64,000 nt of DNA, taken from positions 101,468 to 165,467 of the forward strand of contig SSNU01000046.1 in NCBI GenBank assembly GCA_012064415.1, given 5' to 3'. A program made the translations under genes and the position numbers. Origin of the DNA: Gyrodactylus bullatarudis (lineage: Eukaryota > Platyhelminthes > Monogenea > Gyrodactylidea > Gyrodactylidae). The notes below the pieces were generated by a model that saw only the letters and a list, made by a program, of their open reading frames with translations, ran no database searches and was not told the DNA's origin. Positions 46,888-58,999 of this stretch are shown here, piece by piece. How positions within the stretch are numbered: the stretch's first letter is position 1; each line of letters opens with the position of its first letter.

Positions 46888-47031
46888 ATTTGAGAGATGC
46901 TTTTATCTTGTTCGATGTCAACCGGGATGGAAGAATTACTGAAACTGAGCTTGAATCAGTACTAGGCTTCCTGGGTGTTGAAGCAACCAAGGAAGAGGTC
47001 CAACGTATGATTCTCGACGCTGACCAGAATG
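46888..47031 (+). CDS. Calmodulin-like gene, EF-hand 1 exon
   Basis: 144-nt exon between CTTTCAG and G|GTGAGT. It encodes LRDAFILFDVNRDGRI, whose loop has D1, N3, D5, G6, I8 and E12, so EF-hand 1 is canonical. It continues ELESVLGFLGVEATKEEVQRM, the calmodulin-type linker, and ends in DADQN, the start of EF-hand 2, completed in the next exon. Confidence 0.88.
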
Positions 47032-48706
47032 GTGAGTATTGAATTATAAAATTATCATACTCAAAGAAAAATAAATACATCTCTAGAGAATAATAAAATT
47101 AAATTTAACTACCAAATTTGTTAGTTAATTTATATTTTGTTTTCACGTTCATTGTGTGTATTGTAGTTATTTAGATTGGATCTTTTGTCTCTCTTTAAAA
47201 TAACATTAAACTAATTTAAACCCTATACAAAGTCGAACATCTTAGAAGTGACCATAAGATTCCTTATTAAATGAAATTCTCAATTGAACCTCATTTAGAA
47301 ACGTTTTGTTTGATAATTATGAGTCTTTTTCTCAATCAGTTTAGTTATCGTCTATATAGGGTTAAAAGCAAATATCTGTAAAAATTTCATTGCCAAAGTT
47401 ATGATTATATTGAAATTTAGGCTGTAAAAGTTAGTAAAATATTTTTTCATTAACTTTGGAAAATTTTCTCTAGGTCTAGGAGATGTTATAGTCTGGAATT
47501 TTATTAATCTCTGTACACAGTCAATTTCAAAAAGATTTTCTTAGCATGTGAATACTTTTTACAATAAAAGTGAATAAGATGAAGAAATAAATGCATCAAT
47601 TGCTAACAACTGATTGACTTGTAATAATGCTTCCCTCGTTAAGTAGTTATTCTTCAATATTCGATCCTTAATGGAATCTTGAAATCTTCAATAATTATTT
47701 ATAAATAAAGCCTAGATGTTTTTATTGAACCAGAAGTTTTGGTACTAAGAAATTCAGGTACCTCTTTCAGAATTCTAAGGTTTTAGATGAAATTGAACAG
47801 AGTTGACGATCTTAGTATTTTTTTCAATTATTTGTAAATTATTTTATTCTTCGAAAATAAATTTTTGATTAGCACTGATTATTATTAGCGAGCCACACCG
47901 GACCACTGTTTTGAGCTCTAAGATATTGAGTTGATAGACTTTTAATCTGAAAATTTTAAGTGTCTCAAGACATAGTTTCTAACCTCGAAATCAATAAAAA
48001 TTTTGAGCTCCAAAAAATGAAATGTAATGGCGCTCTTTTAAAATTCAAAGACAGATCAAGTCTTTTTAATTTCATCAACCTATCGGCTTATTTTACCTCT
48101 AAAGTCCGCTAATTTTGGAAAAAAACTATATACGCTATTTTAGGAATCAACTCAAATAATGATTTTATTCTAGAAAACAATTTTTCGGATTTATTTTCTT
48201 CAAACTGTAAATTTAGGCTATATGATTTTGATTCGAAAAAATCTTAATGAAATAATTGAGGTATCAATAAGCTATGCTATTTTTTATAGGAATAAGAAGC
48301 TAGATTTCTGAATTGTCGATATTGCATGATGATAAGTAGATCTACTTTATATCGAATAGAGATTTTATTTCATGAATACAAATGGCACAAATAAAATCGT
48401 ATAAATTATTCATCGAATCTATCTGGCAATTTATAAGAAGATAAAGAAGAAGACTGAAAATAATAAAAAAGCCATTTACCAAACACAGAGTAGAAGAGAC
48501 GATGCACGGATCTTTTATTATCAAGGGAGATATATCCTTATTTTTCTTCGTCGTGATCTAAGGAAATTATCCCATTATTATTACTAGTATTATTCTTGTC
48601 TAAAAGTAATTTCTTTCCTCCTCAAATAGACAAGTTTCGAGGCTACATAATAATTATTCAAAAAAATTATTGAATATTAGACCAATGAAACTGCCTGTAA
48701 TTCTAT

Positions 48707-48778
48707 TTAACCCCTTCAAACACATAAGAAATAGTTGATTAAGAGGTCGTATACGACCTCTGGGATCGAAGGGGTTAA
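48707..48778. mobile_element. Minimal TTAA-flanked foldback, 72 bp
   Basis: TTAACCCCTTC at the left, GAAGGGGTTAA at the right, and an inner perfect palindrome AGGTCGTATACGACCT. In an intron of the calmodulin-like gene. Confidence 0.6.
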
Positions 48779-50037
48779 ATTATCTTTGAAATATTTCGAA
48801 ATCGTTCCATCTCTCTGAATGCTTTTGGTATTAAATTTACAAAATTTCGTTAAATTTTGAACGTTTTTATTTAAATTTTGTTAATTATATTCGATGAAAT
48901 ATAAATTTGGAACGTTCAAAATTTGAAAAATTTCGAAATTTTGTTTATTTAATACCAGAAGCATTTAAAGAATTGATTCAGCTAGGCATTTTGAAATAGC
49001 TCAAAGATTATTTAAACAAAATTACAGGCGATTTCATTAGTTTACATATAAATATACTTGACAGGCTCCCATCAATTTATAATACTATTTCTAAAAAATC
49101 CCAAAATATAGAAAAAAGAATTGCTCTTGAGTTCTCTAAAAACTTTTGAGCGAAAACATCATGATATAATTTTCATTTCATTAGTTCATGCAAATCTATT
49201 AAATAGTTTTCTACATCTCACAATCTGATCAGATTCCAAATATAATCAGGTTTCCAAAAATTTGATTGAGAATTATATAATTAATGAACTAATCGAGAAA
49301 TCAAGATCAAACATAATTCAATCTTCGATGTTTTTGATATTTTTGGGAAAGTTTAAGAATCTCTCAATACTTATAGATTGATTACTCGGTGAAATTTTCA
49401 TTATGATCCGATTAGATCAAACGAATGGGATCAAAATGATCTGAAGAAAACAGGGGTGATTTCCTTTTTTATCATGCATCTTTCAGTGATTAGTAGGGCG
49501 GTAAGAAAATCACAAAATTTTGTTACAAATCTCAAAAATTCGCTTTTTTTTGTTTTGAAAAATCGCAAATTACCGACAAAAGCTAAGTGAGAGTTTATTT
49601 TTATCAAGTAGAAGAGTAAGGTGAAAATAGCAAATTTATCTTGGTTACTAAAAATTTTATATTTTCAAATGAGGAAATGGAAAGAAGCAACATATAAAAA
49701 ATCGCAAATTTACTCCCCTAATGATTAGTAATCACAAAGATTCAAAATCAGCAGCTAAGAAAGAATTGAATTATGTAAAATTATTATTTTCAAGACGTCA
49801 CACTTAAGTTGACTATCACTTGTGGTTAAGATTATAAAGAAAAGAAAAGTTTCTTATTATCTGAAGTGATTTTTAAGTGGTAATTTCAAATTATTCAAAT
49901 AAAAAATGTCTGGTGTACACAGAAGTCTTTACATAAAATTTATTTTAATCATGGTCGAAACTTTTTAATTTTAACATTGTTATTTCTTTTTGGTAAGAGG
50001 GTGGGGATTTTTACAAAAAATTATATTTTTCTTCGGA

Positions 50038-50233
50038 AAGCTAGTTAATATTAAGATGGGAATTTATGGTTTTTACAAAATTCTAAATTTTTTCTAATTT
50101 TTTTTCTCCGTATCGTGAAAGAGGGCCTCGTGATCTAGATTCCAAAAAATCTTGACCAAATTCGATTTCTTGATGAAAAAATTGAGTGTTTTGTAAAAAT
50201 CATAAATTCCCATCTTCATATTAACTAGGTGTA
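50038..50233. mobile_element. Family B foldback MITE, short
   Basis: AAGCTAGTTAATATTAAG at the left and CATATTAACTAGGTGTA at the right; about 195 bp. Confidence 0.65.
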
Positions 50234-51807
50234 GATATATTTTTTGGGTCTCATTTTGAAATAAGCCAATACGCTGTTAAAAAATATCTTGGAATAAATT
50301 CAATCTGGCCACCTTTCAAAAATGCCTCAAATTTCCACTTTTTCAATTTTCCAAGATTAAAATGCTAAATACTTTTGATTATCATGACTGATAATTCATT
50401 CGAATCTGGCCATAGAGGTTGAAAGTAACTCTTCAAGAAAAAAATAAGCCTTTAAATGATTCGATTTCTTACAATTATGACGCTTCTATAGCTAAATTTG
50501 AATTCTTTGACTAATGATGATCCGAAATACCAGCTTTTATTTGCTTTTAATCTTGGAAATCGTAAATTATTTTGACCTCAATTTGGCATTCTTCAAAATT
50601 TTGTTTATCGCAGCTCAGAATGATTGAAAAATGGTCATAACTATAATAAAAGCGATTCTATAGTTATTCTACAAACTTTCACTCTGGTAGTAGGATTTAT
50701 TGATAAATGTATTTTGGCTGATGAAGTGATTTAAAAAATGATTAGAGGTAATAATATATTTATTTATTTATTTTGAAATATAATTTGATGAAGTCTTATT
50801 TCTATGACGACGTTAGATTGCATAATATGTTGCATCATTATCCAGATTTAATACTTTGGATAAAATCATTTGGAATCATTTCAAATAATTATCTTTCTAT
50901 TCCAGATATATATAAAGGGAGGGTGAGGTTTTATAGGTTGAGAGGAACGACTTCTTTTTTTTGTTAGAAATATAATCTGTATTAAATAGAGTAATTAATA
51001 TGTACAATGGAAAATATAAAAAATAAATAAAAATGTTAATATAGTTTTCTTGAAAAAATAAAAATCATAACTGGATGAGTGATCTTTAAAATATTGCACA
51101 TGAGACAATTGAATCAGTTTGTAAATTGTAACTGGCATGTTAATCTCAAAAATTTTTACAATAATCATTCTGGAATTTTAGTGAAGATCGGGATATAATA
51201 GAGTAATAGAATAGTCTATTTTAGAGCGAATATGACTCATGATGGTCTTTATAGAGTGAAGATTATCACAGTTCATAATGTCATATTTATCTTAAATCAT
51301 GTTAAAAGCTGAGAGTAGGAAATGTTCATCATAAACTACTCTTCTTAAGGAATAAACATGCTCGATCACATTTTGTTTCCTATCCATAAATAATTTACTA
51401 TCAAATGTATAGAATCAAATTTCATACTTCTATTTAGGGTCTGAAATATACCAAGGACCTCATACGTATCTCAGAATTTTTAATCTTCAAATTTCATGGT
51501 TACAGCATATGAAAAGACTATTTCCGGAACGAATTTAGAGTCTAAATTTCTGAGTGAATCAAAAATCAACTTTTTATAGCTGATATTTTAAACAAATTTA
51601 ACAGTTCAGATTTGATCGAATCTCACTTTGAATTTTATTTTACAAAACGATGGAAGAAAACAGAATCTGTATATAAGTTGCATATGCAACCCCCAAAAAT
51701 ACTGATTTAGTAAAACGATTCCGACACAGCCATAAATTCCCGCATTGAAAAGATTTTGGAAGAAAATCCGCTATTAAGAGGTCGCGTCAAATATGCTAAT
51801 TTCATAT

Positions 51808-52200
51808 TAAAATTGAAGAAAAAGATATATTAACACCAAATACGTATTTCTTAAAGGATCATCAGTGGTATCACCTTAAACATGATAAGAGTTTTAGAAA
51901 TAAGAATAAATGCAAGCTGAAAAAACACCAAAACTCTCCAATAATTAGCAACAATGGAGAGAAAAGTGAAAAAGCTCACATAGGCCAAGGTAGTTGAAGA
52001 TTATAGGAATAGTTTTTCTGAACACATAGATTAGGTTTGTGTTGATTGATAAAGAATTTCTCCTTTACCCACACATCTATGCTGTCATCTCCAGGGTTTT
52101 TATATAGAACGGAAAAATTTGAAATTGAAGCATAGTGGTTTTCTTGTTTAAGATGTCTAGTAACCGCGGTATCCTTATGTAAATGATCATTCGATCTTGT
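51808..52200 (-). mobile_element. PLE 3' fragment, minus arm of inverted pair
   Basis: Minus-strand GIY-YIG C-terminal region (SNDHLHKDTAVTRHLKQEN to LQLPWPM, stop) plus 3' tail. Nearly identical to the plus arm starting at 52203, apart from a deletion of about 55 bp in the tail. Confidence 0.85.
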
Positions 52201-52202
52201 AG

Positions 52203-52625
52203 ATCGTGGTTACTAGACATCTTAAACAAGAAAACCACTATGCTTCAATTTCAAATTTTTCCGTTCTATATAAAAACCCTGGAGATGACAGCATAGATGT
52301 GTGGGTAAAGGAGAAATTCTTTATCAATCAACACAAACCTAATCTATGTGTTCAGAAAAACTATTCCTATAATCTTCAACTACCTTGGCCTATGTGAGCT
52401 TTTTCACTTTTCTCTCCATTGTTGCTAATTATTGGAGAGTTTTGGTGTTTTTTCAGCTTGCATTTATTCTTATTTCTAAAACTTTTACTACTTCTTTCAA
52501 AATTGTAAATTATTATTTTCATTCAATTATTTACCTCTTATCATGTTTAAAGTGATACCATTGATGATCCTTTAAGAAATATGTATTTGGTGTTAATATA
52601 TCTTTTTCTTCAATTTTAATTTTAA
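52203..52625 (+). mobile_element. PLE 3' fragment, plus arm of inverted pair
   Basis: Encodes VTRHLKQENHYASISNF to LQLPWPM, then stop and the 3' tail ending in TTAATATATCTTTTTC. It faces away from the minus arm, with the two 5' ends meeting at about 52200. Confidence 0.85.
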
Positions 52626-53881
52626 CATGATTTTTAATGGATTTTCGGACGTATTTGAAAATTTACGTGAGACTTTTTTATTTATACAGAAAAATTTCAT
52701 ATTATCTTTGGAGTCAAGAAGAAGCACCGATTTTTACTTCCTTATGAATTCAGAATATTCTACTATACTACGACAGAAAAAAAAATATCTGAATTTTTAA
52801 ATGGAAAAAGGATTATAATTATACTCTTCACTTCCTGGTATATATATAAAATTTGGGATTTTTTTACAACTTGAACGTTAAAAAAGAGGGGATCACATAA
52901 GATAACAAAGCTCTTGTAAGCAAAGGATAAACAAATATTTTCAAGTTGATTGCGTGCTCTTAATTATACAAAAAGTTTCGTGTTACATTCATTTATCCTA
53001 GAGGAGAAATAAACTAAATTTATTTATTTTTTGATTGATAAAAATAATAAAGTTTTTCTCTAATTCTTACTTTTTTGAATGCCCTATTGGTTAATTAATC
53101 GTTCTTCTGTTTTCACCGTTGTACCAAGGCTCAAAGTAGGGGGTCTCTTTTTCAATCAAATTGTACAATCTTAAACAAAGTAATCACATACTAAGCTTTC
53201 AAAAGAATTATGCCCTTAGCCTTTACTCAAAGAAATTAAATTCTGAAAAAAAACTGCGAAAATAATCAAGGATAATTGAATTGAAAAGAAGATGCGGAAC
53301 GTATAGATTTTCTGATTTGATTAAAACTTAATACCTTCTTCTTCGCAAAAATCATCTCTAAGGGTGCCTAGGATCTTCTCTGGACCTATTTATAGTTCTA
53401 CAAGATTTGATAATAATATATCATGGATTAAGAAATCGTATTGGATCAAGATTTTTTACAATCTAGATCATGAGACCCTCTTTCAAGATACGAAGAGAAA
53501 AATTATTGAAAAAATCTAATTTTAAGGGAAATTATTTTAATTAAAATAGTAGCGCCAAATTCCCACTTTTTGAGCTTTGAGTCAAATTTTTTTAATGATT
53601 TCAAAGTGAGAAAGCGATCAAGAGTTGACTTTAAGGATCACAATAAGACAAGAAAACCAAATATCATCATAAAACTTTAAATAAATTCGTCATTTTAAAT
53701 TTTTTCTCCATATTGTGAAAGTGAGTCTTCTGATCTAGATTTCAAAAGTTTTGGACCAAAACATCTTAATCAAATCCAATTTTCTAAAAATCATAAATTC
53801 CCATCTCTAGGTAGAGTTTTTTGAAAATTATTACTTAGAGAAAACTTGATGTGAAAACAATAAAAGTTTCAAGTTATCTTT

Positions 53882-54142
53882 TTATACAAAACTCTCTTCA
53901 ACTTTGAACCCTTTCATTATTCGCGAACTACTTTTACTGCTGTAATTCTGTGAGACGTCTTTCGTTTTACCAAGGTATCTTAGACAATAAATACGTGCAT
54001 TTCCAAGAAGTAAATTCGTCCCATTGTCAATTACATTATCTTTTCTATAAAAATCAGGAAGTCTATAGTAGTTGAAATTATATAAAAAATTGTATTGTCT
54101 ATCTATAGAGGACCCTTCACTTGCGTTAAAATATAAACCCAT
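53882..54142 (-). CDS. Unrecognised short ORF
   Basis: 86 codons from ATG at 54142 to TAA at 53882 (MGLYFNASEGSSID and so on to KGFKVEESFV). The open frame extends 15 codons upstream and an acceptor-like CTCTTCAG lies there, so it could be a last exon. No known domain, no poly(A) signal close by. Lies antisense in the calmodulin-like gene's intron. Possibly chance. Confidence 0.2.
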   Translation of the reverse strand: MGLYFNASEGSSIDRQYNFLYNFNYYRLPDFYRKDNVIDNGTNLLLGNARIYCLRYLGKTKDVSQNYSSKSSSRIMKGFKVEESFV

Positions 54143-54879
54143 GAATAGACTTAAATTGTCATGGTAACCAATATCTGAAGAGATCACGATATTGGATAAT
54201 TTTTTTGCAGAGTTTTTAAATGAATTTCAAGTTTAATTCCAGAAGCTGAAAGATTATTTGTTATCTGTTATCTTGCAGTTATAAACCTGAGACTTTGATA
54301 AGGAAGGTGAAAACAAGAAATATTTCGGTAGGGCTTTTAATAATTATTCTCAGATTTCAATTATAATTATTAAGATTACCGAAAAAACTTTGCCAATCGG
54401 GAATAAATATAAGACGTATTAGAACTGGTTCTATTGTCCAAAACCATGACAATCCTCTATCACTTTTTAATTAATTTTTCTACTAAGAATAGAAATTTAT
54501 TTTTAGATAATCATTCAGGAAATTTCTTAACAAATGTTTGATAAATGAACCATTTGCTATATTTTACATTTTTTATATATACGTTACATATCTTATGTCT
54601 TTTTTTTACAAAAAAATTATTTCTGGGAATTAGAAGAATAATTTAAATATTTCCCAAGGCTTCATTTAGGATAAATTATTTTTTTTAATTTTTTACATTT
54701 GCAGAAATAATCGATCAACTTTCATTTGAATTCCATTTGTTGCTTATTTTAAGTATTTTAGATACTTAGTTTATTTGTTATAGGTTTTTTTGGTGACTAA
54801 TTGGATGTGAAGATGTGACACATCTTCCCTTAAGACTCAGCGTGTATCTAATTTATAAGCTAGTAAAGAAAAATTCCAA

Positions 54880-55000
54880 AAATGTGTGGCAGGTATAGGA
54901 GTGTTTCATCCTTATTGAGACTTCTCAGGATACCGTAGCCGAGAATCAAACCAGGGTCATGAGCATTGAGAGTCCAACGCTTAGACCAATAATTGAGCTT
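54880..55000 (-). mobile_element. tRNA-derived SINE with hammerhead-like core
   Basis: Minus strand: box A-like TGGTCTAAGCGTTGG and box B-like GGTTTGATTCTCGG, 36 nt apart as in tRNAs of the Leu/Ser type, then CTGAGAA, 14 nt, GAAAC. Confidence 0.65.
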
Positions 55001-55834
55001 GAGAATAATTTAATTACCTTGTCCCAAAGTGAGCAACATTTATCTATAGTGTTTTCCTTACGTAAATTATAGACTTTTAGCTCTTTGAAAATATTTCCTA
55101 TCGACTGATCTTCTTATAAACAAAAGAAATCTTTGATAATAAATGGAGCTTTTGTAGTCTGTTAAATAATTCACGACTGTGTATCAATTTTCGTTTTTGA
55201 TCGATAGAATTATTTTATGTTTTATTGAGACAGTAGTAAACTATGCTCTGTCCAATAATAAAGTACAACTGAAAATGATTATCCAATAGATAATAATATC
55301 CTTCCTATTCTTTTTGATATATAAGAGCATTAATAAAGACATTGTCAATTATATGAAGAAAAGTTTTCCATCCATAGACGAGAAAAAAAGTTTAGATTGA
55401 CATTGCTAATTATCAAGTTTTCCATAGAAGAGAAGAAAAAAGGATGAAAATGTCTCAAAAGATATACTTTATGTTTATAAATGTGTCTGCTTGCCATCAT
55501 ATCTTTAGAGGAGAAGATCTTGCAGATAATTTTTCCTGGTAAATTAAATTTTATGACTCTTCTGAAGCTAACTAGATAAAGAGAATGTATATTCTTTTTA
55601 CAACTAAACAAGATTTTTAAAATCCAGATTTTTATTCACACATTGACTCTTGAGATGATGAAATTAATTTTTTTGTACTCCTGTAATAAGATAAACAAAA
55701 TGATGGAAATTTTCAAATAAAAAACGTTTTTAAATCATAGCAACTTCATCTAGGAATTGAGGTGAACTTAAGTTTAAGCTTTTTTTAAATATAATTAATA
55801 ATTATTAATTATAAAAACTTGATTTTTCTTCAAG

Positions 55835-56086
55835 GGAATGGTACAGTTGAATTTGAAGAGTTCCTCCGAATGATGCGAAGATATGCATCAGAACGAGCGA
55901 AAAAGAATAAAGACATTCTAACCATGGAAACATTCAAAGTTTTTGATCATAATAATGATTCCCTGATTGATTTTGATGAGATTAAACGAACAATGCATTT
56001 CCTCGGTGAAGCAGTTACTGACAACGAGGTCCGAGAGATGATCAATGAAGCTGACCAGGACAAAGATGGCTTCATCAATTTTGAAG
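55835..56086 (+). CDS. Calmodulin-like gene, EF-hands 2-4 exon
   Basis: 252-nt exon, acceptor TTCAAG, donor GAAG|GTATGT. It completes EF-hand 2 (NGNGTVEFEEFLRMM), then has a central helix (ERAKKNKDILTMETF), EF-hand 3 (FDHNNDSLIDFDE, with Ser where Gly6 is usual) and EF-hand 4 (ADQDKDGFINFE). With the earlier exons this gives 143 residues before a phase-1 end, so about 5-10 residues are missing compared with calmodulin (149). It is a calcium-sensor protein of the calmodulin/E63-1 type rather than calmodulin itself, since the sequence is much more diverged. Introns are 6.5 and 8.8 kb. The last short exon was not identified. Confidence 0.88.
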
Positions 56087-56761
56087 GTATGTTTTTCATA
56101 AACTCTACATAAAATTGTGAATAATGAACGAACGTGAATGTCTTGTTTTCTAATAGATTAGACGAGGTAGACAGCGTTTCATACTTGCCCACATGTACAA
56201 ATAATAGAAAATCCACTTAAGGAAACTCACAATAGCTTAAAAATTTATAAGGGGTAATAATAATTACACAGCCTTACAAACCGGACTTAATTTTTATTCG
56301 AATTATTCGGTAAAAATTGAAACTCCGAGTTGCAGTGCTTTGCCTATTAATAGAGAAGAACATGAATGAGATAGAAAGACAGAAATGACATCATCTTGTT
56401 CAGGAATTAATTCTAATCAAATGAGTAGAAGGAATATTTCCCTTGACTCTTCTAGTTTCTGAGTTATTCAAAGTCAAAGTTGAAAATTTACCTATTTATT
56501 TCGAAACTCAATGTTTAAGCATATTTAAGCATCTTGTAGGAAAGAAAACTACCTCAATTACAGTAAAAATATTTCTATTGAAACATCTTATTTTTATTGA
56601 AACACGAATATTGATCCCCTAATTAAGTATTATTTATCTCGACCAATCAGAATGCAGCAAGTGATTTCTATACATTAAGACAGGTCGACCTAAATAATAC
56701 TTAATTAGGGGGTAAATATTCGTGTTTCAATAAAAATAAGATGTTTCAATAGAAAAGTTAT

Positions 56762-57490
56762 AAAGTTGGTTGATATTAAGTTGGGAATCTATGGTTTTTA
56801 CAGAAATCTCCATATTTTCATCAAGAATTCGAATATGTTAAAGATATTTTGGAACCCTACTCATGTTGCCCACTTTTACCATTTGAAGAAAAAAAACCTA
56901 AAAAAATTATTTTTATGTGAAAAATGGCCATTTTTCAAATTTCGATTTTAGCGCCAAAATCCTATTTTTTAAAACTTTAAGCTGAAAGTATTTATTGATT
57001 TGAAAGTTGGAAGTTGATCGAAAGGGGGTTTTCACGATCAGGATTAGACAAGATAGCTGACTAGCACCTTCAAATTATCGAAAGCTTCCCCATTTTCGAG
57101 AGATTTTGAATTATCGAAATTTCATTGATTTTTAAGTAGTGAAAATGATCAAAAAAATTCCGCTTTCAAACGATAATGTGACTATGCATTAGAACAGATC
57201 CAGTTGAATTGATTTTCTTGCCTAATCCTGATCTTGAAAAAACTCTTTTGATCACCCTCCAACTTTCAAATCAATAAAAATTTTCAGTTCGAAAAAATGG
57301 GATTTTGGCGCCAAATCGAAATTTGAAAAATGGCCATATTTTTCATAAAAATATTTTTTTTTCAGAATTTTTCTTTTAAATCTTTAAAGTGGGCAAAAGA
57401 TGCGTAGGATTCCGAAATTCGCATTCTTGATGAACAAATCGAGTTTTCTGTAAAAATCATAGATTCCCAACTTCATATCAATTAGCTTTA
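56762..57490. mobile_element. Family A foldback element
   Basis: Left AAAGTTGGTTGATATTAAG, right CTTCATATCAATTAGCTTT; about 730 bp; 0.7 kb after the EF-hand 2-4 exon. Confidence 0.7.
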
Positions 57491-57954
57491 GTTTCAATGT
57501 TTAAAATGAATCCATTCTACAATGTTAATTAGATTAAACAAAAGATACTGGGTATAAACAAAATTCGACTGTGGAAAAGAAATCTTTCAGCCAGATTAAT
57601 ACGGGGAAGGTGAAAATTTCTTTGAGAAGAGATTATAGAGAAAAATGCATTCAAATTATATGCCTGGATGATTATCTTTCTTTTCTTCCCACCTATGTTC
57701 TCCGATATATAATCCGTAATTTATGCCATCATATTACACTGTACAGTCTGATATATACATAGATACAACTTACAGTATTCAGTTGATTTTTTATTCTGAA
57801 TAGAACAAGAATTCATTTAATATTATTCGATCTTCTAGATGTTTTTAATTTAACAGGAATTGAACTAGGAAAAAACAGGGTCTTTTATACAATGATTTAG
57901 TGAGATTTATTTTGATGAAGCCAAATGTTTCAGTAGACGATTTTTTCCTTAAAG

Positions 57955-58776
57955 ATGAAATCGTTTCATCCTAATATTAAATTTACTATGGAAAAAGAGT
58001 CTAATAAGAGTTTGAGTTTCTTAGATGTCAAACTAACTAGGAAAGAGGATGGGTCAATACTAAGAAATGTCTACAAGAAGAAGACTGATAATGGAAAATA
58101 TCTTCATTATGCCAGTTTCAGTCCTCTATCTCATAAAGTTGGCTTAGTAATTGGTCTAGGAAAGAGGATAAGAAGGATTGCTAGTCCAGAGGAATGGCCA
58201 AAAGAAATAGAAGAGTCAAAATTAAATGAGAATGGTTATCCCAACAGATTTGTAGAAAAATTCATCAATATGTCTGATGATGTAGATGAAAGGGTCGACA
58301 GAGATGAAGGAGAAAAGACAACCATCTTCATGAAACTTAATTTTAAAGGTGACGGTTTCAGTAATGATGTAAGGAGACGACTGATTAATCTTATTGATCA
58401 ACATTATGGTAATATACGATTGAAAATTGTATTTAGAACCCAAAGATTATTCAGTTTGATTCATAAGGATTTACTAAAGACTCTTTTGATTTACAAATTC
58501 CGATGCAACTGTGGAGCTTCTTATATAGGACGTACGATTAGGAAATTGTCAACTAGGTCAAATGATCATCTAAAGAAGGATACAGCGGTGACAAGACACA
58601 TCAAACAGGAAAATCATGAGGCTTCGATTTCTAATTTCTCAATTTTGTATAAAAATGCGGGTGATGACAGCAAAGATTTGTGGGTGAAGGAGAAATTCTT
58701 CATCAATCACTTTAAACCAAACCTGTGTGTTGAGAAAAACTATTTCTATAATCTTCAACTACCATGGCCTTTGTGA
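57955..58776 (+). CDS. Penelope-like element: end of RT plus GIY-YIG endonuclease
   Basis: 273-codon ORF. Its first part (FHPNIKFTMEKE, LSFLDVKLTRKEDG, YLHYASFSPLSHK, NGYPNRFVEKF) is the last part of a PLE reverse transcriptase. The second part has CNCGASYIGRT, the GIY-YIG motif of PLE endonucleases, followed by RHIKQENHEASISNF, WVKEKFFINH and LQLPWPL at the end. The RT core upstream, including the catalytic FxDD box, is missing: in-frame stops occur just before the ATG, so this is a 5'-truncated copy. The ORF itself is uninterrupted, so insertion was probably fairly recent. It may lie in the last intron, or just downstream, of the calmodulin-like gene. Confidence 0.88.
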   Translation: MKSFHPNIKFTMEKESNKSLSFLDVKLTRKEDGSILRNVYKKKTDNGKYLHYASFSPLSHKVGLVIGLGKRIRRIASPEEWPKEIEESKLNENGYPNRFVEKFINMSDDVDERVDRDEGEKTTIFMKLNFKGDGFSNDVRRRLINLIDQHYGNIRLKIVFRTQRLFSLIHKDLLKTLLIYKFRCNCGASYIGRTIRKLSTRSNDHLKKDTAVTRHIKQENHEASISNFSILYKNAGDDSKDLWVKEKFFINHFKPNLCVEKNYFYNLQLPWPL

Positions 58777-58990
58777 GCCTTTTCACTTTTCTCTTCACTG
58801 TTGCTATTTATTGAAGATTTTTGGTGTTTTTCAGCTCACATTATATTCTTATATTTTTCAACTTTTACTATACTTCAAAATTTGTAAAATATTATTTTCA
58901 ATGAAATTTAAACTTTTATCATTATTTATGTGTCACTACTGATGAACCATAAAGAAATGCACATTTGGTGAATAAAACTTTTTCTTCTAT
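57955..58990 (+). mobile_element. 5'-truncated Penelope-like retroelement with 3' tail
   Basis: Includes the ORF plus a roughly 210-bp 3' tail shared with copies at 38.1, 51.8 and 52.6 kb. The tail holds a hammerhead-like core (58939-58957) and AATAAA (58971-58976). Confidence 0.8.
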
Positions 58991-58999
58991 AACTACAAA

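Noticed and set aside
50773..50967. 64-codon plus-strand ORF
   Set aside because: No domain, no splice partners, composition like the surrounding intron.
57366..57380. Possible last exon of the calmodulin-like gene (acceptor TTTTTTTTCAG, reading E-E-F-F-F-stop)
   Set aside because: Lies inside a family A repeat and the result does not resemble EF-hand 4 ends; similar weak options exist at about 60900 and 59881.
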